Positions 43,047-51,746 are shown, numbered from the stretch's first letter. The stretch is 64,000 nucleotides of DNA from Oscillospiraceae bacterium (GCA_009776305.1 WRLY01000001.1:1-64000), one strand, 5' to 3'. Translations and numbers: made by a program. The notes: generated by a model from the letters alone, not told the origin.

Positions 43047-43538
43047 TCAAAATTTAAATTTACCGAAATTTTGCAATTCGGGGTAATCCCACTGTCTTAA
43101 AACCTCATAAACTCCCACGGCGACGCTGTTTGAAAGGTTGAGGCTTCTGGCTTGGCTAATCATGGGAATTCTCACGCATGAATCCAAGTTCCCGCACAAA
43201 AGGCTTTCGGGAAGCCCTTTATCCTCCCTGCCGAAAACGATGTAAGAGTTATCCGGATATTTTACCTCTGTATGAGGCTTCGGTGACTTGGTTGAAAAGT
43301 AAAAGCAATTACCTTCCGTGCTTTTTACCTTTGCCAAGAAGTCCTCCAGCCCGTTGTAATAAGTAATGTCTAATAAATCCCAGTAATCCAACCCCGCGCG
43401 CTTTAGTTTCGCGTTGTCAATCACAAAGCCGAGCGGCTTTACAAGATGAAGCCTTGCACCTGTCGCCGCGCAGGTTCGGGCAATGTTTCCGGTATTTTGC
43501 GGAATTTGCGGCTCTACAAGAACAATGTTTAAAGTGAT
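43047..43538 (-). CDS. trmL: tRNA (cytidine/uridine-34 2'-O)-methyltransferase TrmL
   Basis: A SPOUT methyltransferase acting on the wobble base. The product has LNIVLVEPQIPQNTGNIART, IVFGREDKGLP and RIPMISQARSLNLSNSVAVGVYE, the full family pattern, about 163 residues from the codon chosen. No ATG, GTG or TTG stands at the expected start; the ATC at 43538 is 7 nt after AGGGG and aligns with the family's Met1 (M-x-L-x-I/V-V-L). Upstream ATG codons lack ribosome sites. Confidence 0.93.
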   Translation of the reverse strand: MTLNIVLVEPQIPQNTGNIARTCAATGARLHLVKPLGFVIDNAKLKRAGLDYWDLLDITYYNGLEDFLAKVKSTEGNCFYFSTKSPKPHTEVKYPDNSYIVFGREDKGLPESLLCGNLDSCVRIPMISQARSLNLSNSVAVGVYEVLRQWDYPELQNFGKFKF

Positions 43539-43627
43539 TTGACCACCCCTGACGACACAATTGACCATTGACAACTGCATTAAAATTATCACTACATATT
43601 GTATCATATTATTAAAAAAATTACAAG

Positions 43628-44485
43628 CTAAAATTTTCCGTGGGCAGAAAAAATACTGTCCGAAACTAAAAGATGCAGAATTTCTTCAAAAGCAACCCCG
43701 TTTCGGGGCGTTGTTCGGCACTCAAAAGTAGTCTTAACCGCCGTTTGGGTGAATGCAGTGGCACGACTTACCGCAACGGAAAGGCTGTCTTTTTTAAGTA
43801 GCCCTCCGGTTAAAACAGCCGTGAATAGGTCGCCCGTACCGGGATAATGTTCCGGTACGTAATCACATTCGGCGCGCCAAAAGCCGTCCTTGCCGGCGCT
43901 TATATTAACTAAAATGCCGTCTGGCTCGTCTGATAAAGTAACGCCTGTCAAAACCACCGTATCGGCAAATTCTCTAAGACGCGAAAGCCATTCCCGCGCC
44001 TTATCTACGGATACCACCGGCGCATACTCTTCGCCAAGCAAAATAGCCGCTTCGGTCAAATTCGGCGTGATTACGTCCGCCGCGCCCGCCAGTTCGCCCA
44101 TTCTCCTGCAAAGCTCTTCGGTATAGGTACTGTAAATTCTACCGTGGTCGCCCATAACAGGGTCTACAATTTTAAGAGCGTTTTTATAATTCCCGAAAAA
44201 ATCAAGGCAGTGGTCGATTTGACTCTCGGACGCCAAAAAACCGCTGTAAACCGCGTCGAAACTTATTCCCAACGCCTTATACCTTTCAAGGCAGTCGGGA
44301 ATAAAATCGGTTAAATCCCGCATTATAACCTTACCGAAGCCGCCCGTATGGGTAGCCAAAACCGCCGTCGGCACAGGACAAACCTGTATCCCCATTGCCG
44401 AAAGCACAGGTATAATCACCGTCAGGGAGCATCTCCCGAAACCCGAAAGGTCATGAATCGCGGCTATTTTTTTTTGTTCGGACAT
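43628..44485 (-). CDS. Pyridoxal/pyridoxamine kinase
   Basis: About 285 residues of the ribokinase fold. The start IHDLSGFGRCSLTVIIPVLS and TAVLATHTGGF are typical of the pyridoxine kinase (PdxY-like) group; DPVMGDHGRIYS (about 118) and the anion hole HYPGTGDLFTAVL (about 222-234) are present. ATG 44485 follows AAGGAG; the longer frame covers it. It salvages vitamin B6. Confidence 0.9.
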   Translation of the reverse strand: MSEQKKIAAIHDLSGFGRCSLTVIIPVLSAMGIQVCPVPTAVLATHTGGFGKVIMRDLTDFIPDCLERYKALGISFDAVYSGFLASESQIDHCLDFFGNYKNALKIVDPVMGDHGRIYSTYTEELCRRMGELAGAADVITPNLTEAAILLGEEYAPVVSVDKAREWLSRLREFADTVVLTGVTLSDEPDGILVNISAGKDGFWRAECDYVPEHYPGTGDLFTAVLTGGLLKKDSLSVAVSRATAFTQTAVKTTFECRTTPRNGVAFEEILHLLVSDSIFSAHGKF

Positions 44486-44582
44486 TTTTTTCTCCTTGAA
44501 TTTTCCGTTGTTCATCCTGCTGTGCGGTTTGCCCGCCGTCCCCAACGGAGCATTGGGTTTACTTTTTGAGTATACTTTAAAT

Positions 44583-44612
44583 AATATAGCATGAATCAGT
44601 CTAGTTTGTCAA
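44583..44612 (-). promoter_or_regulatory. Promoter of the pyridoxal kinase gene
   Basis: TTGACA (44607-44612), 18 bp, TATATT (44583-44588) on the minus strand. Confidence 0.7.
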
Positions 44613-44713
44613 GTTTTTAACAGCTTTACGCACCTTTTCAAACGCCTTTTAATTTATTGCCGAGAGCGTGCCGTCCCTGAAAAAATCAAAAAAATTTTCA
44701 ACGACCCTATCAC

Positions 44714-44742
44714 TTGACAAAAGTTTTTTTTTATGTTAAAAT
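44714..44742 (+). promoter_or_regulatory. Promoter of tRNA-Trp
   Basis: TTGACA (44714-44719), 17 bp, TAAAAT (44737-44742), 30 bp before the tRNA. Confidence 0.82.
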
Positions 44743-44771
44743 ATTTAATGCGAATGTGTTTGTTCGTAAAT

Positions 44772-44844
<73 letters not shown>

Positions 44845-44852
44845 TTCCTCAT

Positions 44853-44900
44853 AAAACTTGTAAAGTCACAATGATAATGCGGCTTTACAAGTTTTTATTT
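44853..44900 (+). terminator. Terminator after tRNA-Trp
   Basis: Thirteen-bp stem AAAACTTGTAAAG/CTTTACAAGTTTT around a 17-nt loop, followed by TATTTTT. Confidence 0.9.
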
Positions 44901-45066
44901 TTGGAGCTTTTTCTTTTTGGGGTTTATTGGGGGGGGATTTTGAAATTTTAGGTTCTACACCACCCGCGCCTGTATTTTCGAGAAGATTTACCGTTATCCA
45001 CTATTTGCACAGAACCTGCTGTTTAAACGGGGTTTCTATATGTTTTAAATTTAATATAAATTTTAG

Positions 45067-45117
45067 TTGACAAAAAATAAAAAGCGTGCTATAATAGTAA
45101 ATATAATTTACTATTAT
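45067..45117 (+). promoter_or_regulatory. Promoter with overlapping palindromic operator
   Basis: TTGACA (45067-45072), 17 bp, TATAAT (45090-45095). A perfect inverted repeat ATAATAGTAAAT-ATA-ATTTACTATTAT (45091-45117, 12-bp arms) starts inside the -10 and covers the start of transcription, as expected for a repressor site. No regulator gene is adjacent. Confidence 0.9.
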
Positions 45118-45136
45118 AAAAAGGAGCTTTTAAAGA

Positions 45137-46513
45137 ATGAAATTAAAGAAAATCATCGCATTGACTCTGGCGGCAATTTTTATATTGTCGGCGGTTTTAG
45201 GTTGCGACAGCAACAGCGCAGATAATCAGTCCGATTCCGAAATAAGCGTTATAGAGCCGAATAATCAAAACATAGAACGCGCCGAACAGTTTGTCATGGC
45301 ACTTATAAACGGCGATTACGCTACAGCGGCGGAAAGCTTTGACGAAACTATGAGCGAGGCGCTCGGCGTTGACGAGCTTAAAAAAGCTTGGGAAGACATG
45401 ATAAAAGTAGCGGGGGAATCTATTGACTACATAGAGGTTGAAGCTGAGGCGCATGACGAATACGATATTTACAACATAGTTTCATACCACGAAAATTCGG
45501 GAATAAATTCACGAATAGTTTTCTCGCAGGATAATTTAATAGCGGGGCTGTTTTTCACTTTTGTTGATATTGACAGTAGCCACGCGGGTCAAGTTGTTCA
45601 TACCGACAGCGTAACCCCCGCGGAGGGCGTTGACGGATATTCTGATACTCCGGTAATAATAGGCGAGGGCACAGATTATCCCTTGAACGGGATTTTATCC
45701 GTACCCGATAATAAAAATATAGAAAAGTTCCCCGCCGTCGTGCTTGTCCACGGCTCAGGTCCACAGGATATGAACAGCACGGTTTTCGGCATTTCTGTTT
45801 TTAAAAATATTGCGGATTATTTAGTGCTGAACAACGTAGCTGTTTTGCGCTATGATAAGCGGACGTTAGCCCACGGTCAAAAATTCATCGCCGAATTCGG
45901 CGATGAGGTCACCGTATGGGAAGAAACTATAGAAGACGCAATTTTAGCCAAAGAACTGCTTTTACAAAACGAGCAAATAGACCCCGAGCGTATTTATGTT
46001 TTAGGTCACAGTCTCGGCGGTATGTTAGCGCCGCGCATTGTCAGCGAGGGCGGTTTCGCAGGCGGGATTATTATGGCGGGCAGTCCGAGGAGTTTACTTG
46101 ACATTATCTATGACCAAAACATGTATCTTATCCCCTTAATGGACATAAACGACGACGAGCGCGATGAATTATACAAGCAAGTTGAGGAAGCACGTGAAAT
46201 TTACTTCACCCTGCCTGAAGTTTATATTCTTGAAATGGACGCTCACCCTGCCGCCGACTATCTTTTGGAAACAGATAAGCCGTTTTTGATTTTGCACGGC
46301 GATAAAGATTTTCAGGTTTATACCGAGGCTGATTTTAACCTGTATAAGGAAATAACGTCGGGGCGCAGTAATTTTGAATTCAGGCTTTATGATAATCTTA
46401 ATCATCTGTTCACCATTTCCACAATGGAAAACCCCACTACAGAGGATTATATAGCCGGTTCAAGCGTGTCATATAAGCCGCTTGCCGATATTGTTGAATG
46501 GCTTAACGGATAA
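45137..46513 (+). CDS. Lipoprotein with DUF3887 and alpha/beta hydrolase domain
   Basis: The 458-residue product has a lipoprotein signal ending LSAVLGC (Cys at about residue 23), a DUF3887-type domain (about 45-145, with ALINGDYATAAESFDETM), and a hydrolase of the BAAT/prolyl-oligopeptidase type: VVLVHGSGPQDMN (about 202), nucleophile GHSLGGMLAP (about 292), and late LHGDKDFQVYTEADF (Asp) and LNHLF (His). It probably acts on an ester or peptide at the cell surface. AAGGAG lies before ATG. The operator upstream suggests induced expression. Confidence 0.88.
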   Translation: MKLKKIIALTLAAIFILSAVLGCDSNSADNQSDSEISVIEPNNQNIERAEQFVMALINGDYATAAESFDETMSEALGVDELKKAWEDMIKVAGESIDYIEVEAEAHDEYDIYNIVSYHENSGINSRIVFSQDNLIAGLFFTFVDIDSSHAGQVVHTDSVTPAEGVDGYSDTPVIIGEGTDYPLNGILSVPDNKNIEKFPAVVLVHGSGPQDMNSTVFGISVFKNIADYLVLNNVAVLRYDKRTLAHGQKFIAEFGDEVTVWEETIEDAILAKELLLQNEQIDPERIYVLGHSLGGMLAPRIVSEGGFAGGIIMAGSPRSLLDIIYDQNMYLIPLMDINDDERDELYKQVEEAREIYFTLPEVYILEMDAHPAADYLLETDKPFLILHGDKDFQVYTEADFNLYKEITSGRSNFEFRLYDNLNHLFTISTMENPTTEDYIAGSSVSYKPLADIVEWLNG

Positions 46514-46518
46514 AAAAT

Positions 46519-46550
46519 AAAAGGGCGGCAAGACCAGATGCCGTCCTTTT
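46519..46550. terminator. Bidirectional terminator between hydrolase and ABC genes
   Basis: Stem AAAAGGGCGGCA/TGCCGTCCTTTT (one G-T pair) with 8-nt loop; T-rich on the minus side (CTTTTATTTTTTA). Confidence 0.85.
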
Positions 46551-46591
46551 ACTACGGGGATTATAACGCCCTTTCGCAGGGTTTATGTGGT

Positions 46592-47428
46592 TTATCCTTT
46601 TACCGCGCCTGCGGCAACGCCTTCGATAATGTGCTTTTGGGCGCACAAGTAAAACACAATCATAGGAATAACCGCCATTACCAAGCAAGCCATAATCGCA
46701 CCCATATCCACACGACCATAGCTACCTCTCATGCTTTGTATAATCATTGAAATTGTTCTGTATCTTCTCTGGTCCAAGACAAGGTAAGGCAGAAGAAAAT
46801 CGTTCCATATCCACATGGTTTGCAGTATTCCTATGGATATGTAGGTGGGCTGCATTATGGGTAGCACTATTCTGAAAAAGATGACGGGTGGACTGCAACC
46901 GTCTATTGTTGCGGCTTCTTCTATTTCGAGAGGTATGCCTTTAACAAATCCGCTGAACAAAAACACCGCCAGTCCGGTGCCGAATCCCAGATAGATTATG
47001 ATAATTCCCCAAGGGGTGTTCAGTTTAAGTGTATCTGCCGTTTTGGACAGAGTGAACATAACCATTTGAAAAGGGACCACCATAGAGAAAACGCAAAGAA
47101 TGTAGAGAATTTTTGAAAAAACCGAATTAACTCTGGTTATAAACCACGCGAACATTGAACAGAAAAGCAGTATGACAATAACCGAGCCTATGGTAATCAT
47201 AAGCGTCCAGCCAACACCCGAAAGCAGACCGTAGTTGTCAATACCGGACTGATAGTTTTCAACGCCTACCCAGGTATTTTCGTTGGGAAACTTAAAAGGC
47301 TCAAGGTTTATAAAAGTTTTTAACTTAAAGGAGTTAATCAGAATGATGAAAAGCGGGTAGACATAAACCAGGCTGAGAACAGCCAGAAAAACCGACGCGA
47401 CTCCGCGTGTTATTTTTTTACCGCTCAT
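46592..47428 (-). CDS. Carbohydrate ABC transporter permease (MalG type)
   Basis: The 278-residue product has six membrane helices and the EAA loop EIEEAATIDGCSPPVIFFRIVLP (quoted in part; about residues 188-208), which contacts the ATPase. It is the second permease of a CUT1 importer. It overlaps the other permease gene by 1 nt. No ATP-binding protein gene is present; a shared MsmX-like ATPase elsewhere is the usual solution in Firmicutes. Confidence 0.94.
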   Translation of the reverse strand: MSGKKITRGVASVFLAVLSLVYVYPLFIILINSFKLKTFINLEPFKFPNENTWVGVENYQSGIDNYGLLSGVGWTLMITIGSVIVILLFCSMFAWFITRVNSVFSKILYILCVFSMVVPFQMVMFTLSKTADTLKLNTPWGIIIIYLGFGTGLAVFLFSGFVKGIPLEIEEAATIDGCSPPVIFFRIVLPIMQPTYISIGILQTMWIWNDFLLPYLVLDQRRYRTISMIIQSMRGSYGRVDMGAIMACLVMAVIPMIVFYLCAQKHIIEGVAAGAVKG

Positions 47429-48267
47429 TATCGAGCCTCCTTTCCACGTGTGACGCGAAGTTGTATTAAACCGATGCTCACTACAAGAATAAAGAACATT
47501 ACCGCTTTTGCCTGTCCAACGCCTTCAAAGCCTACTCGTCCGTAAAAAGTGTTAAATATGTTCAGCGCGAGCATTTCCGTAGCGCGGGCGGGTTCTCCGG
47601 CAGTGAGGGCAAGGTTTTGGTCAAACAGCTTAAAGCCGTTAATAATTGTTAAGAATGTGCAAATGGTGATTGAAGGCTTCATCATCGGAATTGTAATGCT
47701 GAATAGACGCTGACGACCGGTAGCACCGTCAATATCAGCCGCCTCATTCAGTTCACCGGGTATGGTTTGCAGGCCTGCAATATAGATTACCATCATATAA
47801 CCGATTTGTTGCCAGCAGGTTAGGACGATAAGTCCCCAAAATCCGTATTTAGCGCTAAGGTTAAGAGCGACGTTAAAGTTAATGAGGATACCATTAAGAA
47901 TAAGTTGCCAGATATAACCTAAAACAATGCCGCCAATCAGGTTTGGCATGAAAAAAATTGTACGGAAAATATTAGTTCCTTTAAGCTTTCTGGTTAGAAC
48001 AGTAGCCAGCGCGAAAGCGGCTATGTTGATAATTACCAGGCTGGTGACGGCAAACAGGGCGGTAAAACCCAAAGAGTATAGAAAAGTCGGGTCTGAAAAG
48101 GCACGGGCATAGTTTTTAAAGCCCACAAATGTAGCGTTCTGCACAGTGGTGAATTCGCAAAAGGAAAGCCACAAACCCATAATAAACGGGGCGATAAAGC
48201 CTATAATAAAAGCTGCCAGTGTCGGTAAAATAAACAGCGGGAAATATCGTTTCAGAGCCTTATTCAT
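47428..48267 (-). CDS. Carbohydrate ABC transporter permease (MalF type)
   Basis: The 279-residue product has six membrane helices and the EAA loop ELNEAADIDGATGRQRLFSI (about 181-200). First permease of the CUT1 importer with the gene at 46592. Between it and the solute-binding protein gene lie two hairpins that may lower downstream expression relative to the binding protein. Confidence 0.94.
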   Translation of the reverse strand: MNKALKRYFPLFILPTLAAFIIGFIAPFIMGLWLSFCEFTTVQNATFVGFKNYARAFSDPTFLYSLGFTALFAVTSLVIINIAAFALATVLTRKLKGTNIFRTIFFMPNLIGGIVLGYIWQLILNGILINFNVALNLSAKYGFWGLIVLTCWQQIGYMMVIYIAGLQTIPGELNEAADIDGATGRQRLFSITIPMMKPSITICTFLTIINGFKLFDQNLALTAGEPARATEMLALNIFNTFYGRVGFEGVGQAKAVMFFILVVSIGLIQLRVTRGKEAR

Positions 48268-48292
48268 ATAAATTACCTCTTAATTATTGTGT

Positions 48293-48316
48293 GGGCGGTG
48301 GGTAAAACCACCGCCC
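48293..48316 (-). other. Hairpin between binding-protein and permease genes
   Basis: Nine-bp stem GGGCGGTGG/CCACCGCCC with 6-nt loop, GC-rich, no T-run. Such stems often stabilise the upstream message. Confidence 0.65.
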
Positions 48317-48408
48317 AACTAAAATTTAATAGCAAGTTTAACTACAGTTATTTAAATTTAGATTGGAATGAATCCAGCTACGCGGCGGGACGTGACCCCG
48401 TCACATCC

Positions 48409-48429
48409 ATAGTCGTTAAAAACGACTAT
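48409..48429 (-). other. Hairpin directly after the solute-binding protein gene
   Basis: Nine-bp perfect stem ATAGTCGTT/AACGACTAT with AAA loop, starting 2 nt after the stop codon. Confidence 0.65.
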
Positions 48430-48430
48430 A

Positions 48431-49756
48431 TTAACCGGCATTGACCGCGGCGTATTCTTTCGCCCAACCATCAACGAAAGCGGTTACTACATCGTCCCAG
48501 CTACCCGTATCGGCGGCGTAAGCCGTGAGCGCAGAGCCAAGGTCATTTTTCCATGCCTCTGAAGGCATTGTCGGGAAGTTCCACGAAACGGGCTTATAGC
48601 CGTTTGCTACATAATCGTTTGCAATATTCACCAATGGGTTTGCGGCGGGGAGATTTCCTTTAAAGGGAATTACAAAGCCCATGTCTTCACATAAAGCTTT
48701 AACGCCTTCATCGGAGGTTACGCACCAGTACAAGAAATCAAGTGTCGCCTGTATATCTTCAGGAGAAGCGTTTTTGTTTACACACCAGTAATTCTCAGTA
48801 CCTGTGCAAAGTCCTTGCTGTTCTTCGCCCGGCGCACCTATGTAAATAGGTAACATGCCCAGATTTTCATCACCTAAAACCGAAACATCGCCATAAGCCC
48901 AGGTACCGTTCTGATAGAAGACAGCCTGTTCGGTCACGAATTCCGCTACCGAGTCGTCGCCGGTTTTTGTGCCCAACAGAGCGGGGCTGGTGGTGGAGTT
49001 GTTAATGTACAAATCCCAAATCATCTTATAATTATCTAAGAAAGTGCCTTTTATCGCGTCGGTTGAGCCTATGCCGTCGGCTTTGTATTCATAATAGATG
49101 GGAATGTTAGCTAAGTGGGTCTTGAAACGCCAGTCGGAAGAAGGATCCATTCCCGCTGAAGTAAATGCAGAAAATCCTAACTCGTCCGAGCGGGCTGTAA
49201 TATCTTCGGCAACAGTTTTCAAGTCTTCAAAATTTTTGATGTCGTCTTGAGTGTAGCCGGCTTTTTCGAGCAGAGCTTTGTTATAGATAATTCCGTAGGT
49301 TTCAACAACGTAAGCGATACCCATAACCTCAGAGCCGCTCATCAGAGCGAATTCATTGCTACTTAATTCGCCGTAAACCGCACTGCCGGACAAATCATAG
49401 CAATATTCCTGCCAACTTGCCAGACCTACAGGTCCATTGACCTGAAAGAGGGTAGGCGGTTCTCTTTTTGCCATTTCTGACTTCAAAGTGGTTTCATACT
49501 GACCGGAAGCGGCGGTGATAACGTCAACCTTAACTCCGGTAAGCTCGGTATATTTCTTTGCCAAAGCTTGCCATTCTGCGTCCTGTTCGGGCTTGAAGTT
49601 CAGGTAAAACACCGTACCGTCGCCGGAAACCGTGGTGTCTTCGGTTTCGGAATCCGCAGTGGCGGCGGGTTCAGAAGTATTGCTGTCACAAGCTGTTGCC
49701 AAGCCCAACACAAGCATGAAAGAAAGCAATACTGCAAAAAATCTTTTTGATAACAT
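48431..49756 (-). CDS. Extracellular sugar-binding lipoprotein (CUT1 family)
   Basis: The 441-residue product has a lipoprotein signal ending LGLATAC (Cys about 23), an acidic Ser/Thr-rich linker, and a cluster-1 solute-binding fold (KPEQDAEWQALAKKYTELTG near residue 53; late AVFYQNGTWAYGD near residue 280). It delivers a sugar or oligosaccharide to the MalF/MalG-type permeases downstream. The specific substrate is not visible. Ribosome site AAGGGG. Confidence 0.93.
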   Translation of the reverse strand: MLSKRFFAVLLSFMLVLGLATACDSNTSEPAATADSETEDTTVSGDGTVFYLNFKPEQDAEWQALAKKYTELTGVKVDVITAASGQYETTLKSEMAKREPPTLFQVNGPVGLASWQEYCYDLSGSAVYGELSSNEFALMSGSEVMGIAYVVETYGIIYNKALLEKAGYTQDDIKNFEDLKTVAEDITARSDELGFSAFTSAGMDPSSDWRFKTHLANIPIYYEYKADGIGSTDAIKGTFLDNYKMIWDLYINNSTTSPALLGTKTGDDSVAEFVTEQAVFYQNGTWAYGDVSVLGDENLGMLPIYIGAPGEEQQGLCTGTENYWCVNKNASPEDIQATLDFLYWCVTSDEGVKALCEDMGFVIPFKGNLPAANPLVNIANDYVANGYKPVSWNFPTMPSEAWKNDLGSALTAYAADTGSWDDVVTAFVDGWAKEYAAVNAG

Positions 49757-49781
49757 ATTAATTTTACCCCTTATTTAAAGT

Positions 49782-49820
49782 ATTTGTGTTTATTTTAACA
49801 CAAATGTCATAAAATGTCAA
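49782..49820 (-). promoter_or_regulatory. Promoter of the ABC importer with overlapping palindrome
   Basis: TTGACA (49815-49820), 17 bp, TAAAAT (49792-49797) on the minus strand. A perfect inverted repeat ATTTGTGTT-TATTTT-AACACAAAT (49782-49805) covers the -10 and probable start site, a likely repressor operator. Confidence 0.85.
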
Positions 49821-49906
49821 CCGTTGATTTTGCGGGTACGGCTACGCCTTGATCCTGCAACTTATGCAACCGATTTCGAGTTGACAAATACACCCAATGC
49901 CCGCCC

Positions 49907-49942
49907 GAAAATTCCCCCCGCAATAAACATTACGGAGGGAAT
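49907..49942 (-). terminator. Terminator after cotJC
   Basis: On the minus strand ATTCCCTCCG and CGGGGGGAAT (49933-49942, 49911-49920; one T-G pair) with a 12-nt loop and a short T-run, just after the cotJC stop codon. Confidence 0.7.
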
Positions 49943-49958
49943 AAAATGGAGGTTTAAA

Positions 49959-50134
49959 TTAATTATCACATTCACTGTGTCTTGGAATCATTTCCTGATA
50001 ATAGTTTAAGAGTTCGCCGAAACGCTGAAAATGCACAACCTCCCGTGCGCGGAGAAACTTAATGATTTTGTTGACGTCAGGGTCGTCGGAAAGTCGAAGT
50101 ATGTTGTCGTAGGTGGCACGGGCTTTTTGTTCTG
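49959..50134 (-). pseudogene. cotJC: cotJC 3' segment (manganese-catalase-like spore coat protein)
   Basis: From the crossover near 50131-50134 the frame reads EQKARATYDNILRL, then DDPDVNKIIKFLRAREVVHF and QRFGELL, the C-terminal third of CotJC/Mn catalase, including the His ligand in EVVHF. It ends with a normal stop. The frame upstream of 50134 is element DNA (PPFGCSYPVAP), unrelated to CotJC. The matching middle segment is at 56126. Interrupted rather than decayed: no stop or frameshift within it. Confidence 0.9.
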
Positions 50135-50150
50135 GTGCTACAGGGTAAGA
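50118..50150. other. Attachment site of element A, left end
   Basis: Plus strand GGCTTTTTGT-TCTG-GTGCTACAGGG: cotJC sequence up to TCTG (50131-50134), element to the right. TCTG is shared with the other end at 56126-56129. GTGCTAC is one arm of the proposed attP inverted repeat. Confidence 0.8.
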
Positions 50151-50218
50151 ACAACCAAACGGGGGGGCGGCGGCTTTGCACAAGGCTTGAAAATTCAGTA
50201 ATAATAAGCTTTTATCTG

Positions 50219-50258
50219 AATACGGTATGTTTTACGGCATACCGTATTTTATTTTTTT
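50219..50258 (+). terminator. Terminator just inside element A left end
   Basis: Eleven-bp stem AATACGGTATG/CATACCGTATT, 8-nt loop, then TTATTTTTTTT. No plus-strand gene precedes it in the integrated form; in a circular form it would follow the recombinase gene across attP. Confidence 0.9.
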
Positions 50259-50324
50259 TAGCAAAGTGTTATATGCCTTCGAGATATTAAAGTATATAGA
50301 AAAATTCAAAGGGGGATTAGGAAT

Positions 50325-50963
50325 ATGGCAAAAAAAGTAACTACTCCATTATTGTATGGTGCGAAGCATTTAAACAACCCGTGCGCCTACAGACCGACAA
50401 ATCTAAAAGAGCATAATTCTTTTATCTGTGCACCACGCAGGGGTACGGTTTTGAAAAATCATTTAACCGGTGAGAAGAGCGTAATAGGAGAAGGCAAAGA
50501 AATCGTTTTGAGTGGCACGGTAGGCGAGATAAGCGTATTGTCTTTGCGGAAAGTTTTATCAGCCTACGCCATGACAGACGGAACTTCGTTATATAATTAC
50601 TTAACGCGCACCTTCAAGAACAAGCCGCTTATTTTCGATTGGTTGCCCGTAAAATTCGTTCCTCCCGTTGCGAGATACCACGTCTTGTTTATACCGGAAA
50701 GAGAGAAGTTCAATTTTATTGGCACAGACGGCAAGGTGTGTTTTGTAAATCAGCCGCATTGCTCTCATGGTGGCGGTGATTTTATTGTGTGTTCAGACCT
50801 AAACGGCAGACCAAATTTGGCTGATAGACGCGTAGTGAACGGGGCTATTTTCAGAAATATTTTTACGCTTCGAGGGAAGCTTTCGGTTTTAGCGGGGGAA
50901 AAGCAAGCAAAACAAAGTACGCCTAAAAGCTTTTTTGCTGTGCCTGTGGTTATTGAATATTAA
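50325..50963 (+). CDS. Unrecognised 212-aa protein
   Basis: Soluble, no signal or membrane helix, basic near the start; features include CAYRPTNLKEHNSFICAPRRG and a Cys/His pair in NQPHCSHGGGDF. I do not recognise a family. AAAGGGGG precedes ATG. It is followed 30 bp later by the SprT-like gene, so the two are probably co-expressed. Base composition is like the rest of element A. Confidence 0.7.
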   Translation: MAKKVTTPLLYGAKHLNNPCAYRPTNLKEHNSFICAPRRGTVLKNHLTGEKSVIGEGKEIVLSGTVGEISVLSLRKVLSAYAMTDGTSLYNYLTRTFKNKPLIFDWLPVKFVPPVARYHVLFIPEREKFNFIGTDGKVCFVNQPHCSHGGGDFIVCSDLNGRPNLADRRVVNGAIFRNIFTLRGKLSVLAGEKQAKQSTPKSFFAVPVVIEY

Positions 50964-50993
50964 TATTCAACATTGAAAGGACGGTATTTATTT

Positions 50994-51611
50994 ATGGGAA
51001 AATCAAAAGTTATGGGTCTGCAAGTGGTTTTAGGCAAATTAGAGCAGTTATTTAAAACATTCAATGCTCATATTTTTAATGGCGAACTCGAAACCCCTGT
51101 TATAACTATTGCACCCGACACAACTCGCGGTGCCTATGGTTGGTGTACGAGTTGGAAAGCTTGGAAAGACACGGACGGTAGCGGTTTCTTTGAGATTAAC
51201 GTGTGTGCCGAATATCTGACCAGACCCTTTGAGCAAGTTTGCGGTACGCTGTTGCATGAAATGGTTCACCTTAAAAACCTACAGGGCAATGTTCAAGATA
51301 CAAGCCGAAACGGCTATTTCCACAACAAAAAATTTAAACTAATGGCCGAAACACACGGGTTGACGGTTGAAAAAACTAAAAACGGTTGGAGCAAAACCAC
51401 ATTGACGCCCGAAACTGCAGAATGGTTAAAGTGCGAGTTTCCTAATGATACCGGCTTTACACTTTATAGGGAGAAGAAAATCAAAGCAACCGCTACCCAA
51501 AGAGTCAAGTCGTATAGGTATATCTGTCATAACTGTGATATAATTGTACGGGCGACAAAAGAGGTGTGTTTGATATGCGGGATATGTAACGCAATTCTCG
51601 AAAAAAGCTAA
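50994..51611 (+). CDS. SprT-like zinc metalloprotease domain protein
   Basis: About 205 residues. The zinc motif HEMVHLKN (HExxH) is near residue 86 with a third ligand His in GYFHNKKFK (about 107), and two CxxC pairs near the C-terminus (YICHNCD, VCLICGIC) form a zinc ribbon, the layout of SprT/Spartan-like proteins. These act on DNA-protein contacts in other systems; here target unknown. ATG 50994 (after GAAAGGACGG) is preferred to the TTG 21 nt upstream. Confidence 0.85.
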   Translation: MGKSKVMGLQVVLGKLEQLFKTFNAHIFNGELETPVITIAPDTTRGAYGWCTSWKAWKDTDGSGFFEINVCAEYLTRPFEQVCGTLLHEMVHLKNLQGNVQDTSRNGYFHNKKFKLMAETHGLTVEKTKNGWSKTTLTPETAEWLKCEFPNDTGFTLYREKKIKATATQRVKSYRYICHNCDIIVRATKEVCLICGICNAILEKS

Positions 51612-51746
51612 ATACAAACATAGGTGTGTCTTTCTATAAATATGATATGAGAGGTATAAAAAGACAGATTTTAGGGTTGGGGGTTTAGAGTGCGGACGAA
51701 GCGGCGGAGGGCTTGCGGCAAAAATAAGTTTAAGGGGTTTAATGTG

